Assembly (NCBI GenBank): GCA_902610905.1 | Contig: CACLXS010000003.1 | Span: forward strand, 62,001 to 126,000 | DNA: 64,000 bases | Direction: 5' to 3' | Source of the DNA: an uncultured SAR86 cluster bacterium | GTDB taxonomy: Bacteria; Pseudomonadota; Gammaproteobacteria; Magnimaribacterales; D2472 | Shown here: positions 62,024-64,000 of the stretch, piece by piece | How the letters are laid out: each line of letters opens with the position of its first letter | Numbering within the stretch: position 1 is the first letter of the stretch | The notes under the pieces: generated by a model | The model's input: the letters and a program-made list of their open reading frames with translations, nothing else | Told to the model about the DNA's origin: nothing | Databases searched by the model: none | Made by a program: the position numbers and the translations under genes

Positions 62024-62876
62024 AAAAATTACACACGTCAGTATTTGGTAAGTTTTTTTTCATAACTGCATTTACCTGATATTCAAATTTAGCATCATTT
62101 ATATTAGAGATATTAACCTTTTCTAAATTAGCTTTTTGTATGGTGTTATCATCAATTATTGCTATCCCAGTTCCCTCACTAATTATTGATAAAGCTGAGT
62201 TATATGAATCAGTTTTTAGATAAAAGTTCATATCAAAATTATTATTTATTAAATAACTCATAATACTTGATTTAGTATATACAGATAGAAGATTTGTTAT
62301 TTCAATGTAAGGCAATTGTTCTATCTCTTTCAGACTTATTTTTTTACCAATATTATATTTTTTTGCTGATACAAGTTTATGTATACCTGTTTTTAAAATA
62401 ATATTATTAAAATTTGAGTCATCTTTTGCATTAAAACAGATAGTAATATCAATATCTGGTTTATATCTGTCTTCGATTAAGTCTATGCTGTTTAGATTGA
62501 TAATATTAAATTTTGCATTCTCATGGAGATCTTTATATTTTTTGATAATTTTAGGAACAAAACTATCAGCAAGAGATGGAGTGGTCCCTATATTAATAAA
62601 GTCACTTGAGCGTGCTTTATAGGTATTGGCAATATAGTTAAAATTCTTTATTTGATTAGTAACAATTGACGCATGCTCAAATAATGCATCAGCCTCATCA
62701 GTTGGGACCAATTTTTTACCTTTTCTTAAGAAAAGCTTATAACCAATATTTTTTTCAATAATTTTTAATGTTTTACTAACCGAGGGCTGAGATATAGAAA
62801 GCATTTGTGCAGCGGTTGTTACCGAGTTGTTTTTATATACTTGATAAAAAATTTCTATCTGTTTAGAAGATAACAT
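62004..62876 (-). CDS. LysR-family transcriptional regulator
   Basis: A 290-aa LTTR with an N-terminal helix-turn-helix (IEIFYQVYKNNSVTTAAQMLSISQPSVSKTLKIIE in pieces) followed by FLRKGKKLVPTDEA and a substrate-binding-like effector domain. It is divergent from the TonB-dependent receptor gene (112-base gap), which is its most likely target. A perfect 9-base inverted repeat overlaps its own start codon, suggesting autoregulation. The effector is unknown. Confidence 0.9.
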   Translation of the reverse strand: MLSSKQIEIFYQVYKNNSVTTAAQMLSISQPSVSKTLKIIEKNIGYKLFLRKGKKLVPTDEADALFEHASIVTNQIKNFNYIANTYKARSSDFINIGTTPSLADSFVPKIIKKYKDLHENAKFNIINLNSIDLIEDRYKPDIDITICFNAKDDSNFNNIILKTGIHKLVSAKKYNIGKKISLKEIEQLPYIEITNLLSVYTKSSIMSYLINNNFDMNFYLKTDSYNSALSIISEGTGIAIIDDNTIQKANLEKVNISNINDAKFEYQVNAVMKKNLPNTDVCNFFSYLSQ

Positions 62877-62897
62877 ATATAACCTAGAGTTATATAT
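62875..62897. promoter_or_regulatory. candidate LysR operator, 9-base inverted repeat
   Basis: ATATATAAC (62875-62883) and GTTATATAT (62889-62897) are separated by CTAGA. The core contains a T-N11-A type LysR box. It overlaps the LysR start codon and lies in the gap to the TonB receptor. A second small repeat, ATTTCA-T-TGAAAT, lies at 62934-62946 near the receptor promoter. Confidence 0.5.
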
Positions 62898-62988
62898 ATA
62901 TTAATATATTAATAGAAATTTTAATAGACAAGAATTTCATTGAAATGATATATTAATTGAACATTAAATTTAATAAAGGGGTCTCTGC

Positions 62989-64000
62989 ATGTATAAAAAA
63001 TTTCTTTTCTTATTTCCATTAGTTATATCAATTAGTTTGTTTTCACAAGAAAACGAATCATCAAATGCTTCCGAAGAAGAAGTAGAGGAAATAATTACTG
63101 TTGGGTCGCAAATCAAGGGAGCAAAAATAACTGGAAGCTTACCTGTTACAGTTTTTTCAGCTGATGATATTGAGGCGACTGGTGCTTTAGATGGCGATGA
63201 ATTAATTGAAAATCTTGTAGAACAAGGCATGAATTATTTTAATGAACAAGAGCAAACCTCAGGAGGTGTTAATGCTGCTAGAGGTGATACTGGTGCTTAC
63301 AACATAAGAAGTATGGGTGTAGGTAACACTTTAACACTGCTTAACGGAAGAAGAATGGTTATGAATGCTGGTTACCAGACTGAATGGATAGGCGGTGATT
63401 TTGTGCCAACAATGACCGTAAATTCAAATCTCATTCCAACGAATGGTCTAAGCCGGCTTGAAATCCTAAAAGATGGTGCCTCAGCTATCTATGGTGCTGA
63501 CGCTGTTGCCGGCGTTGTAAATAATGTAATGGACACCGATTATGAAGGTCTTAGTATATCCTTAAGGGGAACTGGGCATGAGCATTTTGATGCTGTAGAT
63601 ACAGATATAAGTGTTAAATACGGCTTTACTATGAATGATGGTGCAACTAATGTTGCCATGTTCTTAAAGTATAGAGACAGAGAAAAAATTGAGGCCTGTG
63701 AAGATGCAAGATGGTGTTCAGAAAATGCTGAAGAATTTATTCCTGATCACTTATCTGCATTTATCGGAAAAGGATTAGACAATAGCTACAATTATGGATG
63801 GTTTCAATTAGATCTTCCAAGCTCTTATAACAATGATTTCACATGGGTAGATAATCGCGGAGAAACACAACTGTTTCCTTTAGGTCACCCTGCTTGTGCA
63901 ACTTCTGGTGCATTAAACTCAGGAATGGGTACTTGTCTTGTAAGTGATGCTGATGGAGACTTTGATTATGCTCCTGGCACTCTCAGAAACTATAGGGGAA
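62989..64000 (+). CDS. TonB-dependent outer-membrane receptor, 3' end outside window
   Basis: The frame is open from the ATG at 62989 to the right edge (337 codons seen). A signal peptide (residues ~1-20, ending at SLFSQ) is followed by an acidic stretch and a TonB box-like EEIITVGSQIKGAK, then the plug domain: VTVFSADDIEATGALDGDELIENL, a YNIRSMGVGNTLTLLNGRRMV segment and a LEILKDGASAIYGADAVAGVVN block, then the first barrel strands. An AAAGGGG ribosome site lies 7 bases before the ATG. Two closely spaced cysteines (CEDARWC) and a later pair (PACATSGALNSGMGTC) could form extracellular-loop disulfides. The LLNGRRM variant is common in marine gammaproteobacterial receptors for complex organic matter. 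The substrate is unknown. Confidence 0.95.
   Translation, partial: MYKKFLFLFPLVISISLFSQENESSNASEEEVEEIITVGSQIKGAKITGSLPVTVFSADDIEATGALDGDELIENLVEQGMNYFNEQEQTSGGVNAARGDTGAYNIRSMGVGNTLTLLNGRRMVMNAGYQTEWIGGDFVPTMTVNSNLIPTNGLSRLEILKDGASAIYGADAVAGVVNNVMDTDYEGLSISLRGTGHEHFDAVDTDISVKYGFTMNDGATNVAMFLKYRDREKIEACEDARWCSENAEEFIPDHLSAFIGKGLDNSYNYGWFQLDLPSSYNNDFTWVDNRGETQLFPLGHPACATSGALNSGMGTCLVSDADGDFDYAPGTLRNYRG

Overview
The window is a compact, AT-rich (roughly one third GC by eye) chromosomal segment of a gammaproteobacterium. Several gene neighbourhoods are typical of that class: purM-purN beside DUF2066, a CDP-alcohol phosphatidyltransferase and hda; tig-clpP-clpX-lon-hupB-ppiD; mltD-gloB-rnhA-dnaQ-gltX; and wrbA-DUF2069. 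Short or overlapping gene junctions, few recognisable ribosome binding sites, use of TTG starts, a TonB-dependent receptor at the right edge and almost no mobile DNA suggest a streamlined marine lineage. SAR86-like is my best guess, but this is inference and no rRNA is present to test it.

Layout. Positions 1-5322 hold an arginine operon of the Xanthomonas type: N-acetylornithine carbamoyltransferase (cut by the window edge), argG, a fused acetylglutamate kinase/synthase, argC and argH. Positions 5353-13102 carry an MFS transporter, a periplasmic thioredoxin-like protein, a DUF4345-like protein, a Ca/Na antiporter, an SDR, a LysR regulator, an acyl-CoA dehydrogenase and exonuclease I. tRNA-Val(GAC) follows, then on the minus strand a pseudoazurin operon led by two very small membrane proteins. 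Positions 14316-21417 hold a serine hydrolase, an SLC13 permease, an MscS channel, a TIGR02206 membrane protein and a DsbD/ScsB-type reductase. Positions 21486-22054 hold hsp20 behind a ROSE-like RNA thermometer and a sigma32-like promoter.

Positions 22113-26174 are a lipoprotein/recX/dnaX/recR/dcd run, with a ten-adenine slippage-prone tract in dnaX exactly where a short gamma form would end. Positions 26160-36238 contain purM/purN, DUF2066, pgsA-like, hda, sppA, wrbA, a TlpA-like lipoprotein, an M23 peptidase and xseA. Positions 36256-45927 contain a DMT exporter, carbonic anhydrase, htpG, gpsA, folD, trhO, a GST-like protein, glutamate dehydrogenase and tRNAs for Val(TAC), Asp(GTC), Pro(TGG), Arg(TCT) and His(GTG). 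Positions 45946-53848 are the protein quality-control block from tig to ppiD, followed by oppABC without its ATPase genes, mltD, gloB, rnhA, dnaQ, gltX, and a divergent LysR/TonB-receptor pair running off the right end.

No CRISPR array, insertion sequence, prophage or integrase was seen, and no gene-free stretch exceeds about 220 bases. Almost everything is core metabolism or housekeeping. The parts most worth a second look are the pseudoazurin micro-operon and its palindromic operator, the hsp20 thermometer, the dnaX A10 tract, and the acetylcitrulline arginine route with no deacetylase gene in the cluster.
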